Assembly: GCF_003789055.1 (NCBI RefSeq)
Contig: NZ_ML119083.1
Coordinates: 1-64,000 of the forward strand
Reading direction: 5' to 3'
Source: Histidinibacterium lentulum
GTDB lineage: Bacteria; Pseudomonadota; Alphaproteobacteria; Rhodobacterales; Rhodobacteraceae
DNA: 64,000 nt
Below are positions 46,155-56,063 of this stretch, piece by piece. Below the pieces are notes generated by a model. That model was not told the DNA's origin. It was given only the letters and a program-made list of their open reading frames with translations, and ran no database searches. The translations under genes were made by a program, and so were the position numbers. Every line of letters begins with the position of its first letter. Position 1 is the stretch's first letter.

Positions 46155-46748
46155 ATGAGCAGACTCATTCTCGCGCTGGCCATCGTAACCGCGTTGGGAT
46201 CCTGTTCCCGACCGGGCGGTGGAACTGCGCCCGACAACCTCGACAACGCGTGTTCGATCCTCGCGGAGCGGCCGCACTACGCCCGCGCCTTCCGCGAGGC
46301 GGAGCGCAAGTGGGGCGTGGAGCCCCATGTGCTGATGGCGATGATCTATCAGGAATCGAAGTTCATCTCGAACAACAGGCCGCCGCACCAGTTCGTGCTG
46401 GGCGTGATCCCCACCGGACGGATGAGCTCCGCCTATGGCTACAGCCAGGCGCTCGACGGGACATGGGACGAGTATCTCGTAAGTCGCGCCGCCGCGCCGA
46501 GGGCCCGGCGCGACGACATGCGCCACGCGGCGGATTTCATGGGCTGGTACATGACCCTGACCAAGCGGGAGCTGGGCATTCCGCTCGATGACGTGCGCAA
46601 CCAGTACCTCGCCTATCACGAGGGGCGCGGGGGCTTCAGCCGGCAGAGCTACCTCGCGAAAGGCTGGCTGATGCGGGTGGCCGGCGAGGTCGAGTCGCGC
46701 GCCGTTCTCTACGAAGCCCAGCTGGCGCGCTGCCCGCGGCGGATCTGA
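46155..46748 (+). CDS. Transglycosylase SLT-domain lipoprotein
   Basis: A 197-residue lipoprotein (lipobox LGSC, Cys17). The lytic transglycosylase-like domain has MAMIYQESKFISN (catalytic Glu67), SAYGYSQALDGTWDEY and YLAYHEGRGGFSRQSY. It probably cleaves peptidoglycan strands from the periplasmic side of the outer membrane, as MltE/EmtA-type enzymes do. A short GAGGCAG ribosome site precedes the ATG. It is convergent with lolA, 15 bp apart. Confidence 0.88.
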   Translation: MSRLILALAIVTALGSCSRPGGGTAPDNLDNACSILAERPHYARAFREAERKWGVEPHVLMAMIYQESKFISNNRPPHQFVLGVIPTGRMSSAYGYSQALDGTWDEYLVSRAAAPRARRDDMRHAADFMGWYMTLTKRELGIPLDDVRNQYLAYHEGRGGFSRQSYLAKGWLMRVAGEVESRAVLYEAQLARCPRRI

Positions 46749-46763
46749 GGCCGGTCCGGGGCG

Positions 46764-47381
46764 TCAGCCGCCCCAGCGCCGCGCCTCGGCGGTGATGTTG
46801 AACCGGCTGTCGGGGATCGCGACGTTCTTGGCGAGGTCCCCAAGGATCACCGTGGTCTGGGTGCCGGTGTCGTCCGTGACGATCCATTGGCGCAGTTCGG
46901 TCGGGTTGCCGGTGAAGCGCAGCTGGATATTCCCGAGTTGCGGGCGCTGCGGGTCCTGCGCGGTCACGGTGGTGGCCGTCCCGTCGTAGGTGTGGCGGGT
47001 CACCATGCCGGACTGCCCAAGATCGATGGTGCTCTCGAGGATGATCTTGAGCGGGGTCTCCGCCAGCGGATAGCGTTCCGGGTTGGTGTCCGACTGCGGG
47101 TCGAAGATCGCGACGGACCCGCCGCCCGACAGCACGAGGCTGCGGTCGGGCGGATTGTATTCGAAGCGGATGCGGCCGGGCCGCTTGATGTAGATCTGGC
47201 CGGTCGAGATCGTCCCGTCGGCGTTGATCTGCGTGAATTCCCCCTGGGCGGTGGTGAAGGAATTCAGGTGGCGGCTGACCTCGGCAAGGGACAGCTGCTG
47301 GGCCGCCGCCGCGGTGGCGAGCGGCAGGGAAAGGGTTGCGAGAGAGGCCGCGAGGAAGGTGCGTCGGCGAAGGAGGGTCAT
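46764..47381 (-). CDS. lolA: Outer-membrane lipoprotein carrier protein LolA
   Basis: A 205-residue periplasmic chaperone that ferries lipoproteins to the outer membrane. FTTAQGEFTQINADGTISTGQIYIKRPGRIRFEY is the LolA core, with SLVLSGGGSVAIFDPQ following. The signal MTLLRRRTFLAASLATLSLPLATAAAA has an RRRTFL sequence resembling a Tat motif, unusual for LolA, which is normally Sec-exported. ftsK lies upstream on the same strand, separated by the oppositely oriented dps. Confidence 0.93.
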   Translation of the reverse strand: MTLLRRRTFLAASLATLSLPLATAAAAQQLSLAEVSRHLNSFTTAQGEFTQINADGTISTGQIYIKRPGRIRFEYNPPDRSLVLSGGGSVAIFDPQSDTNPERYPLAETPLKIILESTIDLGQSGMVTRHTYDGTATTVTAQDPQRPQLGNIQLRFTGNPTELRQWIVTDDTGTQTTVILGDLAKNVAIPDSRFNITAEARRWGG

Positions 47382-47593
47382 CGTCTGTGGGTCTTTCGAT
47401 CTCTGGTCGGGCGTCCTGCCCTACATAGGAGGAGATGCGCCGGAATGCCCGTGTCATGCGATATCACTTCATGTCACGCTTCGTCGCGGACGCATGGCCC
47501 CGTGATGGAACCAGCCCCGTTCCTTGCGTCTTGTTCCGGGGAAAGGCGGCGACCAAAGGCCGCCAGGACCTGTTCCAAGCCATGGAGGACCAA

Positions 47594-48073
47594 ATGCCCG
47601 AAGCTTTCGTCAAGGGTCTCGACGACAATGCCCGAAAGACGTCCATCGAGAACCTGAACGCCTGTCTCGCCGACACCGAGGCGATGACGCTCGCGGTCAA
47701 GCAGGCGCACTGGAACCTCAAGGGTCGAGGCTTCATCGGCGTGCACGAACTGCTCGATGACGCGGCGGAGCACCTCCGGGAGGCCGCGGACCTGATGGCG
47801 GAGCGGGCGGTGATCCTCGGCGGCTATGCAAAGGGCACGATCGAGGAAGCGGCGCGGCGGTCGCGGATCGAGGCCTATCCGCTGGAGATCGAGGCGATCG
47901 ACGACCACATCGTGGCGCTGACCGACCGCTATCTCGAGTACGGCAAGCTGTTGCGCGAGGCGCTCTCGGCCTCGGGCGAGGCGGGCGACGACGACACCGA
48001 GGACCTGTTCACCGAGGTCAGCCGGATCGTTGACAAGGACGCCTGGTTCATCGGCGCCAACCGGCCGAACTGA
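47594..48073 (+). CDS. dps: Dps family DNA-binding ferritin-like protein
   Basis: A 159-residue Dps. KQAHWNLKGRGFIGVHELLDDAAEHLREAADLMAERAVILGG supplies the intersubunit ferroxidase His/Asp/Glu set and the four-helix bundle follows. It stores iron and protects DNA from peroxide. ATG 47594 has GGAGG five bases upstream; an in-frame ATG at 47582 is less likely. The N-terminal tail is short with few lysines, so DNA binding may be weak. A strong terminator follows. Confidence 0.95.
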   Translation: MPEAFVKGLDDNARKTSIENLNACLADTEAMTLAVKQAHWNLKGRGFIGVHELLDDAAEHLREAADLMAERAVILGGYAKGTIEEAARRSRIEAYPLEIEAIDDHIVALTDRYLEYGKLLREALSASGEAGDDDTEDLFTEVSRIVDKDAWFIGANRPN

Positions 48074-48096
48074 GGCGGGCCCGCGAGCAGAAGACG

Positions 48097-48123
48097 GGAG
48101 CCGCCCGCGGGGCGGCTCCTTTT
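48097..48123 (+). terminator. Rho-independent terminator of dps
   Basis: GGAGCCGCC (48097-48105) pairs with GGCGGCTCC (48111-48119), loop CGCGG, then TTTT. Perfect 9-bp stem. Confidence 0.9.
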
Positions 48124-48181
48124 ATGTGTCGCGGGACGTGTGTTGGAAACCCGGCCGGCAGGGGCGGCTCCGCCCCTCGGA

Positions 48182-51106
48182 TCAGACTTCGGGGACCAGC
48201 ACCTCGCGCTTGCCGACATGGTTGGCGGGGCTGACGACGCCCTCTTCCTCCATCTGCTCCACCAGCCGGGCGGCCTTGTTGTAGCCGATGGCGAGCTTGC
48301 GCTGAATGTAGGAGGTGGAGCACTTGCGATCCTTGGCGACGATATGGACGGCCGTGTCGTAGAGGGCAGTCTCTGTGTCGGGATTCCCCGCCGCGGCCCC
48401 TAGTCCCAGGACTGCGTCGATGTCGCTTTCCGTTCCCTCGTCCGGCCCCTCGACCACGCCGGACTTGTAGTCGGGCGGGCCGAACTGCTTGAGGTGGTTG
48501 ACGATCTCCTCTACCTCCTCGTCCGACACGAAGGGGCCGTGCACACGGGTGATCTTGGCCCCGCCGGCCATGTAGAGCATGTCGCCCTGCCCGAGGAGCT
48601 GTTCCGCCCCCTGCTCTCCGAGGATGGTGCGGCTGTCCACCTTGGAGGTGACCTGGAAGCTGATCCGGGTCGGGAAGTTCGCCTTGATCGTGCCGGTGAT
48701 GACATCGACCGAAGGACGCTGCGTGGCCATGATGATGTGGATGCCGGAGGCCCGCGCCATCTGGGCGAGGCGCTGGATGCAGGCCTCGATCTCCTTGCCC
48801 GCGACCATCATCAGGTCGGCCATCTCGTCCACGATGACGACGATGTAAGGCATGGTTTCGGGAATGATCTCCTCGGTCTCGAACACGGGATCGCCGGTCT
48901 CGTCATCGAAGCCGGTCTGCACGGTCCGGCTGAAGGTCTCGCCCTTAGACAGCGCGTCGCGGACGCGGCCATTGTAGCCCTCGATGTTGCGCACGCCCAT
49001 CTTGGACATCTTGCGGTAGCGGTCTTCCATTTCCGCCACGGTCCATTTCAGCGCGACCACGGCCTTTTTCGGGTCGGTCACCACCGGGCTGAGAAGATGG
49101 GGGATGCCGTCGTAGACGCTGAGTTCCAGCATCTTCGGGTCGATCATGATGAGCCGGCATTCCTCGGGCGAAAGCTTGTAGAGCAGGCTCAGGATCATGG
49201 TGTTGATCGCCACCGACTTGCCCGAGCCGGTGGTGCCCGCGATCAGCAGGTGTGGCATCTTGGCGAGGTTGGCGATCACCGGCTCGCCGCCGATGTCCTT
49301 GCCCAGCGCCAGCGGCAGGCGCTGGTTGCCGTCACCGAAGTCGCGGGAGGCGAGCATCTCGCGCAGGACGACCATCTCGCGCTTCTCGTTCGGCAGTTCG
49401 ATGCCGATGACCGAGCGGCCCGGCACGGTGGAGACACGGGCGGACAGGGCCGACATGGACCGCGCGATGTCGTCGGCGAGGCCGATGACGCGGGAGGCCT
49501 TCAGGCCCGGCGCGGGTTCGAGCTCGTACATGGTGACGACGGGGCCAGGGCGGACGGAGACGATCTCTCCCTTCACGCCGTAGTCGTCGAGCACGTTCTC
49601 GAGCATCCGGGCATTGGCCTCGAGCGCCTCGTCGGAGAGGTGATGGCGGGCGATTGTCTCGGGGCTGGTCAGAAGGCCCAGCGGCGGGACCTCGTAAGCC
49701 TCGGCCTCGGGGGGATCGAAGGCGAGTTGCGGCTGGGCCTCGGCCATCGCACGGCGCGAGGGCTGGGGCCGGCGCGGCGGGGCGTGATCGACGACCGGAC
49801 GGACAGGGTCGGCCTCCGGCGCGGGAGCCGCGGCACGCATCGTCATTCCGCCCAGCGCCGTGGAGGGCGGCGGGCCATCGACGAGTTCGGGCGTGGGCAT
49901 GTTGTCGGGGAAGTCGTCTTCCTCGAGAACCGCGTCCCGGGCGGCGACGCGGGCCGTGACGCCGTCCTCCGAACCGCGGGGCTGCATGTGCGCCTTGGTG
50001 AGCGGCGGCTCGCCGCGGAGGGCCGAAGGGGCGGTGTCGGCGATCAGCGGTTCGCGCTTGCGCCTCGCGGCGGCGGCCGCAACCGCGGCGGAGGTTCCGT
50101 TGGCGGTGAGCGGCGCGCGAACGCGCGCCTTGATCGCGCCCATGATCTTCGAACGGACGCGGTCGTCCGGCGCATCGTCCTCGCCCTCGTCCTCGACCAG
50201 GACGGGCGGTTCGCCGCGCTTCAGCAGGTTCGGCATGCGCCCCAGAAGACCGGAGCGGGGGGTATCGACGGGGGGGTCCTCGGTGGTCAGGTCGCGCGCC
50301 TGGGCCTCCGCCTGGGCGCGCCGGGCGCGGATCACGGCGGCGACGCGATCGGCGGGCGCGTCCTCGGGCTCGGGCCTCTGCGCGGCGCGGTCGGCCCGAG
50401 CCTCGGCGCGGGCGGCGAGGCTCTCGCGGCCCGCGGCAACACCCGTCACGGCGGCCTTTGCCCCCCGGGCGACGAGGGCCAGCACGAGCGCATAGGCGGC
50501 GACAAGGCCGAACCAGAGGAACCGCCCGATGGTGCGCAGTTCCTCGCGGGTGAAGCCGGTGGCGAAGAGGACCAGCGCCAGCGTCAGCACGGCGATCACC
50601 GCGGAGAGGAGTTTCACGCCAAGGAGCGGGCCCACCGGCACGAGGGTCAGGGCGATGGAAAGGGCGGTATCGCCGAAGAGTCCGCCAAGACCGAAGGAAT
50701 GGGGCCAGTCGGCGCCCGGCACGAGCGTGGAGGCGTAGATCGACAGGAGGGCGATGGCGATGGGCGCGAAGATCAGGCAGCCGATGGCCCGGTCATGGCC
50801 GCGGTGCAGAAGAAAGCGCAGACCCCAGGCGAGGAGCATTCCGCCGATGCCGAGGGCGCCCCAGCCGATCACCATGAAGAGCGGCGCGGCGACGGCGGCG
50901 CCGACGAGGCCCATCCAGTTCTGCACCGGATCGTCGGTGGCGGTGATCCAGGATGGGTCCTCGGGCGTGTAGGACCAGACCGCGGCGAGGGCCGCGAGAC
51001 CGGCGACCACGAGCACGAGCCCGACGAGCTCCCGCCCCCGGCGCTGCAGGGCGGCGTGGGTCGTGCTGTCGAGAAGCGGGTCGCGGGTCCGGGTCTGGTA
51101 GGCCAT
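48182..51106 (-). CDS. ftsK: DNA translocase FtsK
   Basis: A 974-residue septal DNA pump. The N-terminal part (about 1-200) has four hydrophobic segments anchoring it at the division site. A proline/alanine/arginine-rich linker runs to about 470. The motor domain has [20 protein letters not shown] (Walker A), [15 protein letters not shown] (Walker B) and [22 protein letters not shown]. The C-terminal gamma winged helix ([28 protein letters not shown]) reads KOPS. ATG 51106 has AAGGAG five bases upstream; a GTG at 51112 overlaps the aminotransferase stop. It helps resolve chromosome dimers. Confidence 0.97.
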   Translation of the reverse strand: MAYQTRTRDPLLDSTTHAALQRRGRELVGLVLVVAGLAALAAVWSYTPEDPSWITATDDPVQNWMGLVGAAVAAPLFMVIGWGALGIGGMLLAWGLRFLLHRGHDRAIGCLIFAPIAIALLSIYASTLVPGADWPHSFGLGGLFGDTALSIALTLVPVGPLLGVKLLSAVIAVLTLALVLFATGFTREELRTIGRFLWFGLVAAYALVLALVARGAKAAVTGVAAGRESLAARAEARADRAAQRPEPEDAPADRVAAVIRARRAQAEAQARDLTTEDPPVDTPRSGLLGRMPNLLKRGEPPVLVEDEGEDDAPDDRVRSKIMGAIKARVRAPLTANGTSAAVAAAAARRKREPLIADTAPSALRGEPPLTKAHMQPRGSEDGVTARVAARDAVLEEDDFPDNMPTPELVDGPPPSTALGGMTMRAAAPAPEADPVRPVVDHAPPRRPQPSRRAMAEAQPQLAFDPPEAEAYEVPPLGLLTSPETIARHHLSDEALEANARMLENVLDDYGVKGEIVSVRPGPVVTMYELEPAPGLKASRVIGLADDIARSMSALSARVSTVPGRSVIGIELPNEKREMVVLREMLASRDFGDGNQRLPLALGKDIGGEPVIANLAKMPHLLIAGTTGSGKSVAINTMILSLLYKLSPEECRLIMIDPKMLELSVYDGIPHLLSPVVTDPKKAVVALKWTVAEMEDRYRKMSKMGVRNIEGYNGRVRDALSKGETFSRTVQTGFDDETGDPVFETEEIIPETMPYIVVIVDEMADLMMVAGKEIEACIQRLAQMARASGIHIIMATQRPSVDVITGTIKANFPTRISFQVTSKVDSRTILGEQGAEQLLGQGDMLYMAGGAKITRVHGPFVSDEEVEEIVNHLKQFGPPDYKSGVVEGPDEGTESDIDAVLGLGAAAGNPDTETALYDTAVHIVAKDRKCSTSYIQRKLAIGYNKAARLVEQMEEEGVVSPANHVGKREVLVPEV

Positions 51107-51108
51107 GC

Positions 51109-52299
51109 TCACTCCTTCGGATCGTCGTAAAGGCAGGTGCGGATCAGCTCGAGACCGCGCGCGGTCTCCTCCGCCGGGGCGACGAGAGCGACGCGGATGT
51201 ATCCCGCCCCGGGATTTCCCGCGCCGGCATCGCGTCCAAGGTAGGCGCCGGGGAGCACCTTCACGCCGGTCTCGCGCCAGAGTTTCAGCGTGGCGGCCTC
51301 GCCATCGGGGACGGGCAGCCAGAGGAAAAAGCCAGCCTCAGGCGGCTGGTAGCCCGGAACATCGCCCAGCACCTCGTCGGCTAGCGCATATTTCGCGGCG
51401 TAGAGCGCGCGGTTCTCGTGGACATGGGCCTCGTCGGCCCAGGCCGCGGTCGCCACGGCCTGCAGCGTCTCCGAAAGCGGTGCGCCGGAATAGGCGCGCA
51501 GGCGGCGCATGGCGGCGATGCTGCGCTGCCCCCCCGCCGCAAAGCCCGCGCGCAGGCCCGGCAGGTTCGAGCGCTTCGAGAGGGAGTGGAAGGCCAGGAC
51601 GCATTCGGGATCGACGCCCCGGGCCTCGGCCACGGCAAGGATGCCGGGGGGCCGGGTGGAGCGGTAGATCTCGGAATAGCATTCGTCGGCGAAAACGCGG
51701 AAATCGTGCCGCTCCGCCAGATCGAGCAGCCGCGCCCAGTAGTCGGGTTCGGCGACGGCGCCTTGGGGATTGGAGGGCGAGCAGAGGTAGAAGATCGCCG
51801 TCCGGTCCAGAAGCTCCGCCGGGATCGCGTCGAGATCGGGCAGGTGGCCGGTTTCGGCGGTCGCGGGCAGGAGCACGGGCTCCGCGCCAACCGACAGCGC
51901 GGCCACGGCATAGACCTGGTAGAACGGGTTCGGCATCAGCACTGCGGGACGCGCGCCGGACTTCGTCTCGGGGCAGAGCGCCATGGCGGCGTTGTAAAGC
52001 CCCTCGCGCGTGCCGTTGAGGGCGATGATGCGGTCGGGGGAGAGCGTGACGCCGTAGCGACGGACGATCCATCCGGTGGCGGCCTCGAGATGGGCGGGCG
52101 TGCCGTCGTTGGCAGGGTAGCGGGAGAGGCCGTCGATGGTCTGCGCCACGACCTCTGCCACGAAGCGCGGCATCGGATGCTTTGGCTCGCCGATGGACAT
52201 GAGGCACGGCACGCCGCCCGGCTCATGGCCGTCGAGCAGGGCCCGCAGACGCGGGAACGCATAGGGAGGAAGGTCCGCGAACCTTTCTGGAAACTGCAT
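51109..52299 (-). CDS. Class I/II aminotransferase (DapC-like)
   Basis: A 396-residue PLP fold-type I enzyme. [57 protein letters not shown] and the PLP lysine in [17 protein letters not shown] are conserved. In Rhodobacterales this gene next to ftsK is usually annotated as an aminotransferase or succinyldiaminopimelate transaminase, and dapB elsewhere in the window is consistent, but the specificity cannot be read from sequence. Its stop overlaps or abuts the ftsK start. Confidence 0.85.
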   Translation of the reverse strand: MQFPERFADLPPYAFPRLRALLDGHEPGGVPCLMSIGEPKHPMPRFVAEVVAQTIDGLSRYPANDGTPAHLEAATGWIVRRYGVTLSPDRIIALNGTREGLYNAAMALCPETKSGARPAVLMPNPFYQVYAVAALSVGAEPVLLPATAETGHLPDLDAIPAELLDRTAIFYLCSPSNPQGAVAEPDYWARLLDLAERHDFRVFADECYSEIYRSTRPPGILAVAEARGVDPECVLAFHSLSKRSNLPGLRAGFAAGGQRSIAAMRRLRAYSGAPLSETLQAVATAAWADEAHVHENRALYAAKYALADEVLGDVPGYQPPEAGFFLWLPVPDGEAATLKLWRETGVKVLPGAYLGRDAGAGNPGAGYIRVALVAPAEETARGLELIRTCLYDDPKE

Positions 52300-52417
52300 C
52301 GGTGCCTCGGGTCCGGGGTCATTGCGCCCCGTTATGCGTTGAATCTAGTCCGCCCCGGCATGACTTGTCCAGAAAACGCCCCGCCGGACGGCGGGGCAGC
52401 GCGCGCCGATGTGGCTT

Positions 52418-53743
52418 TTAAGCCAGCGCCTGTTCGGCCGCGCGTCCCAGACGCAACAGCGCGGCCTCGGTGCCCGGTCCCGCCGTGAACATCAGCCCGC
52501 ATTGCGGCACGCCCGTGGGAAGGGTCAGCGCCGCGCCGCCCATCAGATTGCCCGCGCGCGTGTTGCGCAGGGCCATCAGGTTCGACGCCGTGTAGTGCTC
52601 GCTGTCCGCGAGCAGCGCCTCGGCCTTGGGCGGACGGATCGCGACGGTGGGCGAGAGCACTGCGTCGAAAGCGGCGATATGGGCGTTCCATGCCTCCCTG
52701 AGCGTGCGCAGTTCGCGCCAGAGCGAAAGGTATTCGGCCGCGAGCACGGTCTTGCCCGCCGAGACCCGCTCGAGAATCCGGGCGAACATCCGGTCGCCCC
52801 TTTCCTCCACCAGCGGGCCCCAGGCGGACCAGGCGTCGGCGCCATAGACCGGGCCCGCCATGGCGAAGGCGCGTTCGAGATCGGGCCAGTCGCCCCGCTC
52901 CACCGTGGCGCCCCGGGCCTCGAGCCGGGCGATGGCGGCCTCGAAGGCCTCGCGCGGAGCATCCTCGAGGTCGGTCATCAGGACGGTTTCGACGACGAGG
53001 AACCGCGCGCCGTCGAGGGAGACGCCGGAGAGATCCACCGAGGGCCCGCCGATGGCCGCATGGAGCAGCGCCGCGTCCTCGACGGTGCGGGCGAGGGGGC
53101 CGATCGTGTCGAAGGTCTCGGCCAGAGCCACGACGCCCCGCGTGGAGAGCGCGCCATGGGTCGTCTTGAGGCCGACAAGATCGTTCCACGCGGCGGGCAC
53201 GCGGACGCTGCCACCGGTGTCCGACCCGATGGCGCCCGCGGCGAGGCCATAGGCCAGCGAGGCCGCCGCGCCCGAGGACGATCCCCCTGGGACTGCATCG
53301 GGATCGTGCAGGTTCGGCGGAGTTGCGGTGATCGGGTTCAGGCCGAGGCCAGAGAAGGCGATCTCGCTCAGGTGGGTCTTGCCGAGGCAGACCAGGCCGT
53401 TGCCGGTCGCGGTGACGAGCACCTCGGCATCGGCCTCCGGCACCCGGCCTTCGAGCAACGCGGTGCCCGCCTCTGTGGCGATGCCGGCGGTGTCCACGAG
53501 GTCCTTCCAGCTTACAGGCACGCCGTCGAGAGGCCCGCGGCGCTGGCCATGCCGCGCGCGAACGGCGGCGGCCTCGGCCTCTGTCATCGCACGGTCGGGT
53601 GTCAGGCGGGCGTAGATCCGGGCGCCGAGCGGATGCGCCTCCGCGGCCTCGAGGTGCACGCGCGCAAGCGCCACGGGGTCGATGTCACCCGCGTCGATTC
53701 CCCGGCCGAGATCGGCCGCCGAAGCCCAGAGCCAGTCTTCCAT
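52418..53743 (-). CDS. Amidase signature family protein
   Basis: A 441-residue amidase. The Ser-Ser-Lys triad is visible: Lys in DGVPVSWKDLVDTAG, cis-Ser in AVPGGSSSGAAASLA and nucleophile Ser in GAIGSDTGGSVRVPAAWN. GLKTTHGALSTRGVVALAETFDTIGPLART follows. It may hydrolyse small amides such as indoleacetamide or aryl amides. It is upstream of the aminotransferase on the same strand with a 118-bp gap and divergent from the UbiH-like gene. Not GatA, which would sit with gatC/gatB. Confidence 0.9.
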   Translation of the reverse strand: MEDWLWASAADLGRGIDAGDIDPVALARVHLEAAEAHPLGARIYARLTPDRAMTEAEAAAVRARHGQRRGPLDGVPVSWKDLVDTAGIATEAGTALLEGRVPEADAEVLVTATGNGLVCLGKTHLSEIAFSGLGLNPITATPPNLHDPDAVPGGSSSGAAASLAYGLAAGAIGSDTGGSVRVPAAWNDLVGLKTTHGALSTRGVVALAETFDTIGPLARTVEDAALLHAAIGGPSVDLSGVSLDGARFLVVETVLMTDLEDAPREAFEAAIARLEARGATVERGDWPDLERAFAMAGPVYGADAWSAWGPLVEERGDRMFARILERVSAGKTVLAAEYLSLWRELRTLREAWNAHIAAFDAVLSPTVAIRPPKAEALLADSEHYTASNLMALRNTRAGNLMGGAALTLPTGVPQCGLMFTAGPGTEAALLRLGRAAEQALA

Positions 53744-53824
53744 ATGATGCGCCCTCCTGTCGCGGCGGACGCTAGCGGGGGTGCCGCGGATGGACAATCC
53801 CGGTCGGGCGACCATAGTCACGAC

Positions 53825-55033
53825 ATGATGCAGGATGTGGTGATCGTGGGCGGCGGGCTGAACGGCTGCGCCCTGGCCGTGGCGCTGGCGCGGATGAACC
53901 TCGCCGTGACACTTGTCGACATGGCGAGCGCCGAGGCGCGCGGCGCCCGGGGCTTCGACGGGCGCTCCTATGCGCTGGCGTTGGCGTCGCAGCGGCTGCT
54001 CCGGCGGATCGGGGTCTGGGACCGAGTGGCGGACGAGGCCCAGCCGATGCTGGAGATCAAGGTCACCGACGGCCGCGCGGGAGAGGGCCCATCGCCCTTC
54101 ATGATGCAGTTCGACCATGCCGAGATCGAGGAAGGTCCCATGGGCTTCATGGTCGAGGACCGGCATCTGCGCCCTGCCCTGCTCGATGCCATGACCGAGG
54201 CGGGTGTGCGGCATGTGGCGGGGCAGCGCGTCGTGGCACAGGACACGGGCGGCGCGCGGGCGCAGGCGACACTGGACGGCGGCGAGGTGCTGGAGGCGGC
54301 GCTGCTGGTCGGCTGCGACGGGCGCGGCAGCGGCACGGCGGCCCGCGCCGGCATCGGGCGGATGGCATGGAGCTATGGCCAGACCGGCGTGGTCTGCGCC
54401 GTGGACCACGACATGGATCACGGCGGCGCCGCGCATCAGTTCTTCATGCCGGGCGGACCGCTGGCGATCCTGCCGCTCAAGGGGCGGCGGTCCTCCATCG
54501 TCTGGTCGGAGCGCACCGAGCGGGCCGAGGCGCTGCTGGCGATGGACGACGCGGCATTTCTCGACGCGCTGCGGCCCGCCTTCGGCTCGCACCTCGGAGA
54601 GATCGCGCTGGCGGGCGAGCGTTGGGGCTATCCGTTGGGCCTGTCGCTGGCGGAGAGGGTTGCGGACCGGCGGCTGGCGCTGGTGGGGGATGCGGCCCAT
54701 GGCGTGCATCCCATCGCCGGACAGGGGCTGAACGCCGGGCTGAAGGATGTTGCCGCGCTCGCCGCGGTGCTGGACGAGGCGCGGCGGCGCGGAGAGGACA
54801 TCGGCGGATTGGCGGTTCTCGGACGTTACCAGACCTGGCGCCGGTTCGACACGGCGACGCTGGCGATGGCGACGGATGGGTTCAATCGTCTGTTCTCGAA
54901 CGACAATCCGCTTTTGCGGGGGATGCGGGACCTCGGCATAGGCGTGGTGGGGAGCCTGCCGCGCCTGCGCCGGGCCTTCATCCGCGAGGCGGCCGGTCTG
55001 ACCGGGGAGTTGCCGCCGCTGATGCGGCCTTGA
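53825..55033 (+). CDS. UbiH/UbiF family hydroxylase (ubiquinone biosynthesis type)
   Basis: A 402-residue FAD monooxygenase. The FAD motif VVIVGGGLNGCALAVALARM is at residues 5-24, FDGRSYALALASQRLL near 46, LVGCDGRGSGTA (DG motif) near 160 and LALVGDAAHGVHPIAGQGLNAGLKDVAALA near 280-310. The last is the UbiH/UbiF/Coq6 fingerprint. It probably hydroxylates a ubiquinone ring intermediate. Ribosome site weak, monocistronic, followed by a REP-like palindrome. Confidence 0.92.
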   Translation: MMQDVVIVGGGLNGCALAVALARMNLAVTLVDMASAEARGARGFDGRSYALALASQRLLRRIGVWDRVADEAQPMLEIKVTDGRAGEGPSPFMMQFDHAEIEEGPMGFMVEDRHLRPALLDAMTEAGVRHVAGQRVVAQDTGGARAQATLDGGEVLEAALLVGCDGRGSGTAARAGIGRMAWSYGQTGVVCAVDHDMDHGGAAHQFFMPGGPLAILPLKGRRSSIVWSERTERAEALLAMDDAAFLDALRPAFGSHLGEIALAGERWGYPLGLSLAERVADRRLALVGDAAHGVHPIAGQGLNAGLKDVAALAAVLDEARRRGEDIGGLAVLGRYQTWRRFDTATLAMATDGFNRLFSNDNPLLRGMRDLGIGVVGSLPRLRRAFIREAAGLTGELPPLMRP

Positions 55034-55062
55034 GGAGGCGCTGAGAGGAAGGCCTGGGGCGG

Positions 55063-55080
55063 GCCGGGCTCAAGCCCGGC
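55063..55080. repeat. REP-like palindrome
   Basis: GCCGGGCT-CA-AGCCCGGC, with a diverged inverted copy (GCCGGGCTTGAGACCAGCCC) starting at 55125, in the gap between the converging UbiH-like and Trm112-like genes. It probably serves as a bidirectional terminator or REP element. Confidence 0.6.
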
Positions 55081-55158
55081 GCACCGGGATTGTCCGGGAC
55101 AGGCGCGGGATCGGCCGGACGGAGGCCGGGCTTGAGACCAGCCCGCGGCGCGGACGTC

Positions 55159-55401
55159 TCAGTCGAGCTGGCGGGCCTCGTCAGCGAGCATCACGGGGAT
55201 GCCGCCCCGGATCGGGTAGGCGAGATGCGCGGCGCGGCTCACGAGTTCCTGACGCTCGGCATCATAGCTGAGCGGCGCATGGGTTTCGGGACAGACGAGG
55301 AATTCGAGCATCCGGCGGTCGAAGGCGGGGGTCTGCTCCTGTGCCTGCGGATCGTGGGACGGCGCGGGGTCGTGCGGCTCGGCGGAGCGTTCCATGTTCA
55401 T
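55159..55401 (-). CDS. Trm112-family small protein
   Basis: An 80-residue protein of the bacterial Trm112/YcaR type: [46 protein letters not shown]. Only one of the usual zinc cysteines is present (LVCP). The first 26 residues are a polar Asp/Pro/Gln extension. Trm112-like proteins act as small activators of methyltransferases or are unassigned. Its start overlaps the LON-domain gene by 4 bp. Confidence 0.87.
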   Translation of the reverse strand: MNMERSAEPHDPAPSHDPQAQEQTPAFDRRMLEFLVCPETHAPLSYDAERQELVSRAAHLAYPIRGGIPVMLADEARQLD

Positions 55402-56036
55402 TGCATCATCTCCTCGCCCGATCCCCCGCGAAGCGCGAACTCGATCAGGGTCACCAGCGTTTCGCGCCGGGTCGGCAGGGACGGCGCCTCGAGCAGGGCC
55501 TGCTTGTCCTCGGGCTCGAAGGGGCAGAGCATCGACAGGGAGTTGATCAGGAGTTCGTCCTCCGCCTCCTTCAGGCTGTCCCAGTCGGTCGACAGACCGC
55601 GATCCTCGAAGAAGCGGCTGAGAAGACCGAGAAACCTCTCCCGGTCGAAGCCCGGATCGCGCTCGGTCGGGCCCATGTCGCGGTCGAAGCCCTGCCAGCT
55701 TACCTCGCAGCGGCGGTACGGGGTGAACCCCTCCACCTCGCGGGTCACGCGATATCGCGAGATGCCCGACAGCGTGATCATGTAGCGCCCGTCCTCGGTC
55801 TCGGACATGGCCGTCACGCGCCCGGCGCAGCCGATGGCATGGAGCGCCGGCGCACCGTTCTGTTCGAAGGGCTGGATCATTCCGATCAGCCGGTGAGAGG
55901 TCTTCAGGCTGTCCTCGAGCATCGCGAGATACCGCGGTTCGAACAGGTGCAATGGCAACCGGGCGCGCGGGAGGAGCAGCGCGCCGGGGAGGGGAAACAC
56001 CGGGATCGTTCCCGGAAGGTCGGCGGCCTGTATCAT
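55398..56036 (-). CDS. LON peptidase substrate-binding domain protein
   Basis: A 212-residue protein consisting of the N-terminal LON domain only: [44 protein letters not shown] at the start, [29 protein letters not shown] in the centre and a helical tail. There is no ATPase or protease domain. Such proteins are common in proteobacteria and have no fixed function. Overlaps Trm112 (ATGA) and lies 27 bp after the thioredoxin-like gene, so these three form an operon. Confidence 0.9.
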   Translation of the reverse strand: MIQAADLPGTIPVFPLPGALLLPRARLPLHLFEPRYLAMLEDSLKTSHRLIGMIQPFEQNGAPALHAIGCAGRVTAMSETEDGRYMITLSGISRYRVTREVEGFTPYRRCEVSWQGFDRDMGPTERDPGFDRERFLGLLSRFFEDRGLSTDWDSLKEAEDELLINSLSMLCPFEPEDKQALLEAPSLPTRRETLVTLIEFALRGGSGEEMMQ

Positions 56037-56063
56037 GTCTCGGAACCTAGGCCGCGTGGTGTG

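Noticed and set aside
47490-47560. EcfG-type general stress promoter (GGAAC...GTT) before dps
   Set aside because: The spacing between GGAAC and the next suitable GTT is 21 bases, longer than the usual 16-19, so no promoter was called.
48494-51130. Very long open frame on the plus strand opposite ftsK
   Set aside because: It is a by-product of GC-rich third positions in ftsK; the predicted protein is His/Arg/Gly-rich with no domain and no ribosome site, while FtsK motifs are clear on the other strand.
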